Assembly (NCBI RefSeq): GCF_016862435.1
Contig: NZ_BOMY01000038.1
Location: forward strand, 1 to 64,000
Source of the DNA: Paractinoplanes tereljensis
GTDB lineage: Bacteria > Actinomycetota > Actinomycetes > Mycobacteriales > Micromonosporaceae
Direction: 5' to 3'
Length of the DNA stretch: 64,000 nt
In this document: one piece after another, positions 24,302 through 32,629 of the stretch
How the letters are laid out: every line of letters begins with the position of its first letter
Numbering within the stretch: the stretch's first letter is position 1
Made by a program: the position numbers and the translations under genes
The notes under the pieces: generated by a model
Seen by the model: only the letters and a program-made list of their open reading frames with translations
Told to the model about the DNA's origin: nothing
The model's database searches: none

Positions 24302-25957
24302 TTATTTGCTGGACTTGTACTTGTCGTACGCCTGCTGGTTGAGCTCGAGGTAACGCTTCATGCCGATGCCGTCCAGGCCCTTCACCCAGGTGTCCCAGTC
24401 GGTGTCGATGTTCTTCGTGCCGGTGATGAAGGCCAGCTCGCCCTGGCTCACGTAGCTGTCCAGGTTGGTCTTCAGGGTGGCCATCTCGGAGACGGTGGCC
24501 GGGTCGGCCCAGACCGCGGCCTCCGGGAAGACCTGCGCCTTGTCCACGTGCGGCTCGTACTGCTGGGTTGCCTGGAACAGGCGCCGTTCGAGGCCGGTCT
24601 CGGCGTAGATGTCCTCCGGCACGGCCTGGGCGTTACGCAGGGCGAGCGTCATGTTGTACTGCCCCAGCGAGTTCCAGGAGGTGTTCTTCGGGACGTCCGC
24701 GCTGAGCCGCGGCTTCCAGGTCGGCTGCACCTTGGTGTCCAGGGCTACGTCGCCGGCACCCGGCTTCTCCCAGCCGACGCCCTCGGGGCCGCCGTTGACG
24801 ATGATCTGGCCCTCGTCGGTGTAGATGTAGTCGAGCATCTTGATGGCGGCGATCCGCGCCTCCTTGCTGGACTTGTTGGTCAGCATGAAGGTGTAACCGA
24901 TCGAGGTCGGGTTGTTGTAACCGGTGTAGCTCTTGCCGGACGGGCCGGTCAGCGGCGGCACCGCGTCGTACTGCTTGTCCCGGCCGTCCTTGGAACCCAG
25001 CTGGACGAAGATGCCGGGCCACAGCACCGGAACCGAACCGAGCTGTACGGCCTTGGGGTTGTTGCCGATCGCCTGCAGGGCCTCGGCGTTCTGGGTGAAC
25101 GAGCCCTGGTCGATCAGGCCGTCCTTGTAGAGCGAGTTGATGTACTTCAGGCCCTCGCGCCATTCCGGCTTGTCGACCGGCGTCACCACGCTGTCGCCGT
25201 TGAGCGCCAGCAGCGACGGAACACCGTTGTTCGCACCGTAGGGCGCGTAGGCAAAAGCGCTCATCAGGTAACCGATAAGCGTGCTGTCGCCGGTGTCGGT
25301 GGTCATCGGGATCTCGTCGGCCTTGCCGTTGCCGTTCGGGTCCTGCGTTTTAAAGGCCTTCAGGACCGTACGCAGTTCCTCGGTCGTCTTCGGCACCTGC
25401 AGGTTGAGCTTCTTCAGCCAGGTGGAGTTGAGCCAGAGCTTGTCGGGGTACGTGCAGTGGTAGCAGTCGGACCACTGCGGCAGGGCGTAGATGTGCCCGT
25501 CCGGCGCGGTCGACATCGCCTTGAGCATGGCGTTGGAGTCGAGCGCCTTCTGCAGGTTCGGCGCGTTCTCCTTGATCAGGTCTTCCAGCGGTACGGCGAC
25601 ACCCTGCTGGCCGAGTTTCTGCACGTCGGTCTTGGTGAAAGCGTCGACCCACGGAATCAGCAGGAACATGTCGGGATAGTCGCCACTGGAGATGGAGATC
25701 TGCCGCTTCTCCTTGGCCGGCCCCGCGTCGTACGTCGTCGTCTGGAACTGGAACTTGATTTTGAATTTGTCGCTGAGCAGCGTGGTGACCGCGTTGGTGT
25801 CGAGCTTGGTGTCCGGGTCGGCGGGGGCGAGGGCCGAGATGATGACCTTGTCGCCGTCCATCTTTGCCTCGGGGGCGTTTTCCTTGCTGCCGGAGCAGCC
25901 CGCGGCCAGCAGAACAGAGACCGCGACAATTCCGAGAAGGGGGGAAGGTATTTTCAT
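24302..25957 (-). CDS. Sugar ABC transporter, LplA/YtcQ-type substrate-binding lipoprotein
   Basis: A 551-residue family 1 binding lipoprotein with lipobox LLAAGC (Cys21). It has the long LplA-type layout: SGDYPDMFLLIPWVDAF, PDGHIYALPQWSDCYHCTYP, then TKTTEELRTVLKAFKTQDPNG-like hinge and DPNGNGKADEIP calcium-loop-like motif. In Firmicutes this type imports large pectin-derived oligosaccharides such as those from rhamnogalacturonan. It is the last gene of the minus-strand operon permease-permease-binding protein, 24 nt after the second permease. No ATPase gene is present, so a shared MsiK-type ATPase elsewhere is expected. Confidence 0.88.
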   Translation of the reverse strand: MKIPSPLLGIVAVSVLLAAGCSGSKENAPEAKMDGDKVIISALAPADPDTKLDTNAVTTLLSDKFKIKFQFQTTTYDAGPAKEKRQISISSGDYPDMFLLIPWVDAFTKTDVQKLGQQGVAVPLEDLIKENAPNLQKALDSNAMLKAMSTAPDGHIYALPQWSDCYHCTYPDKLWLNSTWLKKLNLQVPKTTEELRTVLKAFKTQDPNGNGKADEIPMTTDTGDSTLIGYLMSAFAYAPYGANNGVPSLLALNGDSVVTPVDKPEWREGLKYINSLYKDGLIDQGSFTQNAEALQAIGNNPKAVQLGSVPVLWPGIFVQLGSKDGRDKQYDAVPPLTGPSGKSYTGYNNPTSIGYTFMLTNKSSKEARIAAIKMLDYIYTDEGQIIVNGGPEGVGWEKPGAGDVALDTKVQPTWKPRLSADVPKNTSWNSLGQYNMTLALRNAQAVPEDIYAETGLERRLFQATQQYEPHVDKAQVFPEAAVWADPATVSEMATLKTNLDSYVSQGELAFITGTKNIDTDWDTWVKGLDGIGMKRYLELNQQAYDKYKSSK

Positions 25958-25981
25958 GATGGTTCCATTCGTGAGTTTCCG

Positions 25982-26875
25982 TCAGCCCTTTACCGCGCCC
26001 ACCATCACGCCCTTGGTGAAATGGCGCGCGACAAATGGGTAGATAGCCAGGACGGGCACGCTCGAGACGACGATGAGCGCGTATTTGAGGACGTTGGCCA
26101 GTTGAAGCTGGTGCATCTGCTGGGCCAGGTCCACGGCGCCCGTCCGGCTCTTGTCGAGAATGAGCATGTTGCGCAGCACGATCTGCAACGGATACAGATC
26201 GGGATCCTTGAGATAGACGAGTGCGTCGAAATAGGTGTTCCACTGGTAAATCGTGTACATCAGGGCGAGGACCGCCAGCAGCGGCTTCGACAATGGCAGC
26301 ACCACCGACCGAAGAACCCGCAGCTCGCTCGCCCCGTCGAGCATCGCCGCCTCGTAGAGCTCATCGGGGATCGAGTTGGCGAAGAACGTGCGGGCGATGA
26401 TCACCTGCCAGACGCCGATCGCGTTGGGGATCAGCAGGGCCCAGCGGGTGTCCAGCATTCCCAGGTCGTGCACCACCATGTAGGTCGGGATCAGGCCACC
26501 CGAGAACAGCATGGTGAAGATGAGCAGGGTCATCAGCACATTGCGCCCGTAGAAGGTCTTCCGGGACAGCGGATAGGCGATGGCCACCGTCAGTGTGACG
26601 CTGATCAGCGTGCCGGCGACGGCGTAGATCAGCGAGTTGTAGTAACCCCGCAGGACCTCCGCGTTGCTGAGCACGTTCCGGTACGCCTCGGTGGAGAACT
26701 CGACCGGCCAGAAGGTCACCCGGCCCGAGTTGACCGCGTCCGGGCTGCTTAACGAGCTGGCCACGATGTAGAGCAGCGGCAGCAGCACCACAACCAGTGC
26801 CACGGCCAGCATGATTTTGACAACGATCAGGAAAACACGGTCGCCAAAAGGTTCGCGGATACGCACCTTGTTCAT
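25982..26875 (-). CDS. Sugar ABC transporter permease, YtcP type
   Basis: A 297-residue inner-membrane permease of the MalG class with six segments. KIMLAVALVVVLLPLLYIVASS is the first. The EAA loop is YEAAMLDGASELRVLRSVVLPLSKP, and the C-terminus HFTKGVMVGAVKG is typical of YtcP proteins. ATG 26875 overlaps the stop of the first permease (ATGA). The gene needs an ATPase supplied from elsewhere. Confidence 0.92.
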   Translation of the reverse strand: MNKVRIREPFGDRVFLIVVKIMLAVALVVVLLPLLYIVASSLSSPDAVNSGRVTFWPVEFSTEAYRNVLSNAEVLRGYYNSLIYAVAGTLISVTLTVAIAYPLSRKTFYGRNVLMTLLIFTMLFSGGLIPTYMVVHDLGMLDTRWALLIPNAIGVWQVIIARTFFANSIPDELYEAAMLDGASELRVLRSVVLPLSKPLLAVLALMYTIYQWNTYFDALVYLKDPDLYPLQIVLRNMLILDKSRTGAVDLAQQMHQLQLANVLKYALIVVSSVPVLAIYPFVARHFTKGVMVGAVKG

Positions 26876-27792
26876 CGCCACAGTCCGCTCCCAGTAATCC
26901 GCTTGGCGATGAAATTGACCACCAGTAGCAGGCATAGATTGACCACCGAATTGAACAGGCCCACGGCGGTGGCCATGCTGAAGTCCGCGTTGATCAGGCC
27001 GGTCTTGTAGACGTACGTCGGGATGATTTCTGATTGTGCGAGGTTGAGGTTGTTCTGCAGGAGATAGGCCTTCTCGAACCCGATCGCCATCATGTTCCCG
27101 GCCGCCAGGATCAGCATGATCACCGCGGTTGGCATGATGCCGGGCAGGTCGACGTGCCGGATGCGTTGCAGCCGGCTGGCGCCGTCGATCTTGGCCGATT
27201 CGTGCAGTGTGGGATCGATGCCGGCCAGTGCGGCCAGGTAGATGACGGCCGAATACCCGGCGGTCTGCCAGACGTCGGTCCACACGTAGATATGGCGGAA
27301 GTAGCTCGGATCGCCGAGGACGTTGGCGTCCACGATGCCGATTCGCGGCGACAGCAGCAGGATGGTTATCGAGACCACCACGACGGTGGAGATGAAGTAG
27401 GGCGCATAGGTGACCATCTGCACCGTGCGTTTGAACCAGCCGTTACGAATCTCGTTCAGCGCGAGCGCCAGTAGAAGAGGTATCGGAAAGCTCGCCAGCA
27501 CCAGGTAGAACGCCAGGATCAGGGTGTTCTTCAGCAGCGTGCCGAAGACCGGATTGCTGAACAGCGCCTGGAAGTTCCGCAGGCCCACCCATTCGCTGCC
27601 CCACGGACCCAGCACCGGGCTGTAGTCCTTGAACGCGATGACGCTGAAGCTCATCGGGATGTACTTGAAGACGACGAAATAGGCCAGCGGCACGCTCACC
27701 AGCAGGTACAGCTGCCAGTGCAACCGCCAGGACCGCTGCGCCTGGGACCAGCGGCTGCGTCGAGGCGCTCGCGCGCCGATCTGGGGAAACAT
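26872..27792 (-). CDS. Sugar ABC transporter permease, LplB type
   Basis: A 306-residue permease of the MalF class: HWQLYLLVSVPLAYFVVFKYIPM, VGLRNFQALF, an EAA loop at HESAKIDGASRLQRIRHVDLPGI, and C-terminal NFIAKRITGSGLW. It is the first gene of the operon. ATG 27792 lies 6 nt after a TACGTT -10 box, so it is probably leaderless. The DNA from about 50 nt upstream through the first three codons (ATG TTT CCC) nearly equals that of ROK repressor 1 at 18010, so promoter and start were duplicated together. Confidence 0.92.
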   Translation of the reverse strand: MFPQIGARAPRRSRWSQAQRSWRLHWQLYLLVSVPLAYFVVFKYIPMSFSVIAFKDYSPVLGPWGSEWVGLRNFQALFSNPVFGTLLKNTLILAFYLVLASFPIPLLLALALNEIRNGWFKRTVQMVTYAPYFISTVVVVSITILLLSPRIGIVDANVLGDPSYFRHIYVWTDVWQTAGYSAVIYLAALAGIDPTLHESAKIDGASRLQRIRHVDLPGIMPTAVIMLILAAGNMMAIGFEKAYLLQNNLNLAQSEIIPTYVYKTGLINADFSMATAVGLFNSVVNLCLLLVVNFIAKRITGSGLWR

Positions 27793-27798
27793 GGCCGA

Positions 27799-27859
27799 AA
27801 CGTAGGCTCAATAATTTCCTTCGTCAAGTATTGATTTCCGTAACGGCCTGGCCTACGTT
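27799..27859. promoter_or_regulatory. Divergent promoters with ROK operator, copy 2
   Basis: Inverted repeat TCAATA (27808-27813) and TATTGA (27829-27834), spacer 15 nt, identical to copy 1. Minus strand: TTGACG (27827-27822), 17 nt, TACGTT (27804-27799), then 6 nt to the permease ATG. Plus strand: TTGATT (27831-27836), 17 nt, TACGTT (27854-27859), then 6 nt to the ATG of ROK repressor 2. Both genes are thus under the same repressor(s) as the GH36 operon. Confidence 0.78.
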
Positions 27860-27865
27860 TCGGCC

Positions 27866-28987
27866 ATGTTGCCTGAGGCCGAATCCGCCGCACCGGCGAT
27901 GACCGCCGTGCTCACGGCGGTGCTGACCGAGGGTCCACTGAGCCGGGTCACCCTCGCCCGCCGGCTCGGGTTGTCGCAGGCCGCGGTCACCAAGGCGGCC
28001 CGGCCGCTGATCGAGCTCGGTTACCTGCAGGAGCTGGCCGCGACCGAGCGGTCCGGCCCGGGTGCCGGCCGCCCGGCCAGCCCGCTGGCCATCCGGGCCG
28101 ACCGGGAGTTCTTCGTCGGCGTGAAGATCACGGCCGACGAGTTGATCGGCGTGCTCTGCGACCTCGGCGCCCAGGTCCGGAAGTCGATCCACCGGCCGCT
28201 ACTGGATAAGGACGTCGACTACGTCCTGACCGAACTCGGCCACCTCGTCGACGACCTGATCGACGACCGCTCCCGCACCAGGCGACTGGGCCTGGCCGTC
28301 TCCGGCGACGTCGACCGCGCCACCGGCCTGGTCCGTTATTCGCCGTTCCTGCACTGGCGCGACGTGCCGCTGCGGGAGCTCGCGGAGAAGGCCACCGGGC
28401 TGACCGTCACGGTCGAGAACGACGTGAAGGCGCTGACCACCGCCGAGCACTGGTTCGGCGAGGGTGTCGGCGCGGAGTCGTTCGCACTGGTCACCGTGGG
28501 TACCGGTATCGGCTGCGGCCTGGTGGTCAACGGCCGGCTCGTCTCCGGCTCGCACGGTGTGGCCGGCGAGATCGGGCACATCGGCGTCGACGTGAACGGT
28601 CCGGCGTGCCACTGCGGCGGGCGCGGTTGCGTGGAGGCCATCGCCGGTACCGACGCCATCGTCAGCCGGGCCGGGCTGAGCTTCGATGACGCGGTAAATG
28701 CGGCGCGCGCCGGCGACGTACGCGTCAGTGCGGTTTTCGCCGCCGCCGGCGAGGCGATCGGCTGCGGCATCGCGGCCGTGGCCAACCTGGTCGGCCCGGC
28801 CCACATCGTGGTGTCCGGCGAGGGCCTGGCCGCCTACGACCTGTTCGAGACCCACATCCGGGCCGGCTTCGAGCGCCAGGCGTTCGGCGCCGCCGCCCAG
28901 TGCCCGTTGTCCGTACGGCCGCTGCCTTTCGAAGAGTGGGCCCGCGGTGCCGCCACCGTCAGCATCCAGGCTTTCGTCGCTTCCTGA
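27866..28987 (+). CDS. ROK-family transcriptional repressor 2
   Basis: A 373-residue paralogue of the regulator at 16877. The winged helix (SRVTLARRLGLSQAAVTKAARPL), ENDVKALTTAEHWFGEG, GEIGHIGVDVNG and zinc motif CHCGGRGCVE are all kept. The main difference is a small deletion near residues 130-135 and changes around residues 105-115. Both should bind the same operator, since the recognition helix differs only at a few positions. ATG 27866 lies 6 nt after its -10 box. It is divergent from the sugar importer and followed 38 nt later by the GH27 gene, which may be read through from it. Confidence 0.9.
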   Translation: MLPEAESAAPAMTAVLTAVLTEGPLSRVTLARRLGLSQAAVTKAARPLIELGYLQELAATERSGPGAGRPASPLAIRADREFFVGVKITADELIGVLCDLGAQVRKSIHRPLLDKDVDYVLTELGHLVDDLIDDRSRTRRLGLAVSGDVDRATGLVRYSPFLHWRDVPLRELAEKATGLTVTVENDVKALTTAEHWFGEGVGAESFALVTVGTGIGCGLVVNGRLVSGSHGVAGEIGHIGVDVNGPACHCGGRGCVEAIAGTDAIVSRAGLSFDDAVNAARAGDVRVSAVFAAAGEAIGCGIAAVANLVGPAHIVVSGEGLAAYDLFETHIRAGFERQAFGAAAQCPLSVRPLPFEEWARGAATVSIQAFVAS

Positions 28988-29025
28988 ATTCCCCATCCCC
29001 AAAAGAAAAATCCGGAGGTACGACC

Positions 29026-31422
29026 GTGAGGTCACGCCGTCCCGCCGCCGTCCTCGGCGCCGCGATGCTTCTTCTCCTGACCGCCTATCCGGCGCAAGCC
29101 GGCCCGAAGCCGAGTCCACAGCCCGCGGTCGCACCTGCGGCCGCAGTGCCGGCAATCCCGGCAAAATCGACAGCCGACCCATGGGCCACCAAGCCCTACA
29201 TGGGCTGGAGCAGCTACAGCATGCAGGTCTACTCCGGCAACGGTAAGTGGATCACGCCCGAGCAGCTCATCAAGCAGTCCGACGCGATGCACGCCAAGCT
29301 GCAGAAGTACGGCTACAACTACATCAACGTCGACGCCGGCTGGAACGACGGGATCGACGCCAACGGCCGGCCGAAGCCGATGAAGGACTTCCAGAAGGTC
29401 ATCGACCACGTCCACGCGAACGGCCAGAAGTTCGGCCTCTACATGATCCCGGGCATCTCCCCCGCGGTCTACGAGGCCAGCCTGCCGATCGCCGGCGCCC
29501 CCGGCTGCACCACCCACGACATCGTCAAGCAGCCCATCCAGCAGGCCGACTACTGGAACATCGGCTATCGGATCGACTTCGCGAACCCCTGTTCGCAGAA
29601 GTACATCGACTCGATCGTCGACCTGTTCGCCACGTGGGGCGTCAACTTCGTCAAGTTCGACAGCGTGACGCCCGGCTCCGGGATCAGCGACCTCTCGCTT
29701 GACGCCCGCGACGACGTCGCCGCCTGGTCGACGGCCCTGAAGAAGCACAAGATCTGGTTCGAGCTGTCCTGGGCGCTCGACCCCAAGTACGCCGACTACT
29801 GGCGGTCCAAGGCGAACGGCTGGCGGATCGACTGGGACGTCGAGTGCTACTGCGCCAACGACGCACTGACCCAGTGGCAGAACGTTGCCCGGCTCTTCCC
29901 CGACCTGGCCACCTGGTGGCGCAACGCCGGCAACGGCGGCTGGAACGACCTCGACTCGCTCAACGTCGGCAACGGCAGCATGGACGGCCTGACCAAGGAC
30001 GAACGGCGCAGCGCGATGACGCTGTGGGCGATTTCCGCCGCGCCGCTGTACCTGGGCAACGACCTGACCAACCTGGACGCGTACGGCCTGAGCCTGCTCA
30101 CCAACCCCGAGGTGATCGCGGTCGACCAGGCCGGCACTCCGGCTCGCCCGGTGTCGGCGTCGGCGCAGCAGCCGATCTGGTACGCGCTCAACCCCGACGG
30201 CAGCTACACGGTCGCGCTGTTCAACCTCGGCCGCACCGACAAGGACGTCACGGTGAACTGGTCGGACCTCGGCCTGACCGGCGCCGCCACGGTCCGCGAC
30301 CTGTGGGATCGCAAAGACCTCGGCCGCTTCGCGACCAAATTCACCGCCTCCGGCGTGCCGATCCATGGCGTACGGCTACTCAAGGTCACGCCGCAGTCGG
30401 GTTCTCTCGTCGCCGTCAACGATGACGCGCTGCGGGTCGGCTACCAGGGAGAGTGGACCCGGGAGGGCGTTGCGGCGACCTCGCAGCCGCTGACCCTGAA
30501 CGTCACCGACACCGGCACCACCGCGCCGCCGTCGACGAGCGGCCCGGTCCGCACGATCACCCACGACGACACCGACCAGGGCATCGCGTACGCCGGGACG
30601 TGGTCGCAGAGCACCGGCCGCGGTCTCGGCGACTACCAGGACAACGTGCACTACACCGAGCGCAACGGTGACTCGTTCCAGTACACGTTCACCGGCACCG
30701 GCGTCTCCTACGTGACCGAGATGGACACCTCGCAGGGTGACGTCGACATCTACCTGGACGGCGCATTCGTGAAGACCGTGAACACCGGCCGTGAGCAAGG
30801 CCAGCCGCGCCTCTCCCAGCAGGCCGTCTTCACCGTGAGCGACCTGCCCAACGGCAGCCACACGCTGATGGGGGTCAAGAAGTCCGGCTCCTACATGCTC
30901 GTCGACCGGATCGACGTCACGCAGCCGAGCCTGCTCGACCCGCCGGCCGCCTCGTTCGACCGCAAGGCACCGGCCGATGTCCAGGTCCAGGTGCTGGGCG
31001 AGTTCACCGGCATCGCCGGCCTCACGAGCGGCTCCGATTACACCGTGTCCGGTTCGACGGTGACCCTGCGCAAGGCCTACCTGGCCAGCCTGCCACTCGG
31101 CGCGACCCAGCTCGACTTCACCTTCCGCGGCGACTATCTGGACGACGTGCACACCACCAAGATCAACGGCAGCAAGGTCTCGTACGCCTTCACCGGCACC
31201 GCCGTCGACTGGATCACCGCCACCGCACCCGACCAGGGACTCGTCGACATCTCCATCGACGGCAAGGTGGTCAAGCGGGTCGACCTGCGCAGTGCCACCC
31301 GCTCGACCCAGCAGAAGGTCTTCAGCATCGCCGGGCTGAAAGCCGGAACGCACACGTTCGCCGCCGTGAAGGTGTCGGGCGACGCCATGCGCACCGACGT
31401 CATCCGCTACACCACCCGATAA
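29026..31422 (+). CDS. Secreted multidomain alpha-galactosidase, GH27 family
   Basis: A 798-residue exported enzyme. The signal peptide ends near AQA (residue 25). The GH27 barrel starts KPYMGWSSYSMQVY. The nucleophile is Asp212 (FVKFD) and the acid/base Asp271 (WRIDWD, four after Arg267), with family-like spacing. A C-terminal beta domain follows, then two copies of a carbohydrate-binding-like beta-sandwich (around residues 510-625 and 705-795: GDSFQYTFTGTGVSYV and GSKVSYAFTGTAVDWI). They flank an X2-type Ig domain (FDRKAPADVQV). GTG 29026 has GGAGG 9 nt upstream. It gives outside cleavage of galactomannan or galactan, complementing the cytoplasmic GH36 enzyme. Confidence 0.92.
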   Translation: MRSRRPAAVLGAAMLLLLTAYPAQAGPKPSPQPAVAPAAAVPAIPAKSTADPWATKPYMGWSSYSMQVYSGNGKWITPEQLIKQSDAMHAKLQKYGYNYINVDAGWNDGIDANGRPKPMKDFQKVIDHVHANGQKFGLYMIPGISPAVYEASLPIAGAPGCTTHDIVKQPIQQADYWNIGYRIDFANPCSQKYIDSIVDLFATWGVNFVKFDSVTPGSGISDLSLDARDDVAAWSTALKKHKIWFELSWALDPKYADYWRSKANGWRIDWDVECYCANDALTQWQNVARLFPDLATWWRNAGNGGWNDLDSLNVGNGSMDGLTKDERRSAMTLWAISAAPLYLGNDLTNLDAYGLSLLTNPEVIAVDQAGTPARPVSASAQQPIWYALNPDGSYTVALFNLGRTDKDVTVNWSDLGLTGAATVRDLWDRKDLGRFATKFTASGVPIHGVRLLKVTPQSGSLVAVNDDALRVGYQGEWTREGVAATSQPLTLNVTDTGTTAPPSTSGPVRTITHDDTDQGIAYAGTWSQSTGRGLGDYQDNVHYTERNGDSFQYTFTGTGVSYVTEMDTSQGDVDIYLDGAFVKTVNTGREQGQPRLSQQAVFTVSDLPNGSHTLMGVKKSGSYMLVDRIDVTQPSLLDPPAASFDRKAPADVQVQVLGEFTGIAGLTSGSDYTVSGSTVTLRKAYLASLPLGATQLDFTFRGDYLDDVHTTKINGSKVSYAFTGTAVDWITATAPDQGLVDISIDGKVVKRVDLRSATRSTQQKVFSIAGLKAGTHTFAAVKVSGDAMRTDVIRYTTR

Positions 31423-31433
31423 GGAGCACCTAG

Positions 31434-32621
31434 GTGGAACACGTTCAGGGTCTGCTCTCCTCCTCGCGCGCCGCACTGGCACCCGGCGACGAGGGCGCGG
31501 TCATCACCTCCATCGAGACATACGCACTGGCCGTGCCGCTGGCGCAGACCCTGAACGACGCCACCACCCGCCTGACCGCCTGGACCGTCCCGGTGGTGGA
31601 GATCCGCACCGCGGACGGCCGGGTCGGCACCGGCATCTCCGGCGTGCACAACGGCGCCGAGCTGCTGACCCAGGTGATCGACAACTACTACGCGCCGGCC
31701 CTGCTCGGCGCCGCCTCCGAGGACATCCTCGGCACCTGGAAGCGTCTTTACTGGCGGCCCACGCACTGGATCGGCCGGGCCGGCGTGGTGCACATGGCCC
31801 TGGCGATGGTCGACATCGCGCTGTGGGACCTGGCCGCCCAGCGGGCCGGCGTCCCGCTGTGGCGCCTGCTCGGCGGCACCGCCGGCGACATCGAGACCTA
31901 CAACACCGACGGCGGCTGGCTCAACCTCAGCGTCGCCGAGCTGGAACGCGACCTCAGCTCGCTCGTCGACCAGGGCTGGCGGCGGGTCAAGGTCAAGGTA
32001 GGCAAGGACAACTGGCGCGAGGACGCGGCCCGGGTCCGCGCCGCCCGCCAGGCGGTCGGCCCGGATGTCACGCTGATGTGCGACGCGAACATGCGCTGGG
32101 ACTTCAGCACCGCGGCCCGCCTGCTGCCGGTACTGGAGGAGGTAGGCATGGACTGGTTCGAGGAGCCGGTCCATGCCGACGACATCCAGTCCCACCAGCG
32201 CCTGCAGGCAGCAACCACGCTGGACATAGCGGCCGGCGAGAGCCTGTACTCATACCAGGCCTTCGCGAACTTCATAGCCGCCGACGCCCTGCGGGTAATC
32301 CAGGTAGACGTGACCCGGGTAGGCGGCGTAACCGAGTGGCTGCAGGTGGCCAAGCACGCGGCAGCCAACGGCCTGCGAGTGGTCCCGCACGCCGGCGACA
32401 TGATGCAGGTCCACCAGCACTTGGCCGGCACGTTCCTGAGCGAGACCCCACCCTTGCTGGAGTTCATCCCCTGGACCCAGAACGCCTTCGTACACCGCAC
32501 CGTAGTCCGCAACGGCTACGCCCAGCGCCCTCAGGAACCCGGCGCGTCCACCGCCATCGCCCCGGCGGCCCGAAAGCAATGGCAGATCAAAGGCACCGGA
32601 TCAACATCAACCCCAAGCTGA
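31434..32621 (+). CDS. Enolase-superfamily enzyme (mandelate racemase/sugar-acid dehydratase type)
   Basis: A 395-residue enzyme. The capping domain has TSIETYALAVPL. The barrel has the KxK base pair (RVKVKVG), metal ligands in CDANMRWD, WFEEPV and AAGESLYS, and a C-terminal His in VVPHAGD. The KxK plus His pattern fits the MR subgroup, which racemises or dehydrates sugar acids. The substrate is not evident; galactonate- or other hexonate-type acids are plausible from context. GTG 31434 has AAGGAG 7 nt upstream and lies 11 nt after the GH27 stop, so the two are co-transcribed. ATA/GTA codons rise near its 3' end. Confidence 0.85.
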   Translation: MEHVQGLLSSSRAALAPGDEGAVITSIETYALAVPLAQTLNDATTRLTAWTVPVVEIRTADGRVGTGISGVHNGAELLTQVIDNYYAPALLGAASEDILGTWKRLYWRPTHWIGRAGVVHMALAMVDIALWDLAAQRAGVPLWRLLGGTAGDIETYNTDGGWLNLSVAELERDLSSLVDQGWRRVKVKVGKDNWREDAARVRAARQAVGPDVTLMCDANMRWDFSTAARLLPVLEEVGMDWFEEPVHADDIQSHQRLQAATTLDIAAGESLYSYQAFANFIAADALRVIQVDVTRVGGVTEWLQVAKHAAANGLRVVPHAGDMMQVHQHLAGTFLSETPPLLEFIPWTQNAFVHRTVVRNGYAQRPQEPGASTAIAPAARKQWQIKGTGSTSTPS

Positions 32622-32629
32622 CGTACGCC

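Noticed and set aside
24131..26752. 873-codon plus-strand frame opposite the sugar importer
   Set aside because: The importer genes on the minus strand have lipobox, membrane segments and EAA loops; the plus frame has none and is a GC-rich shadow.
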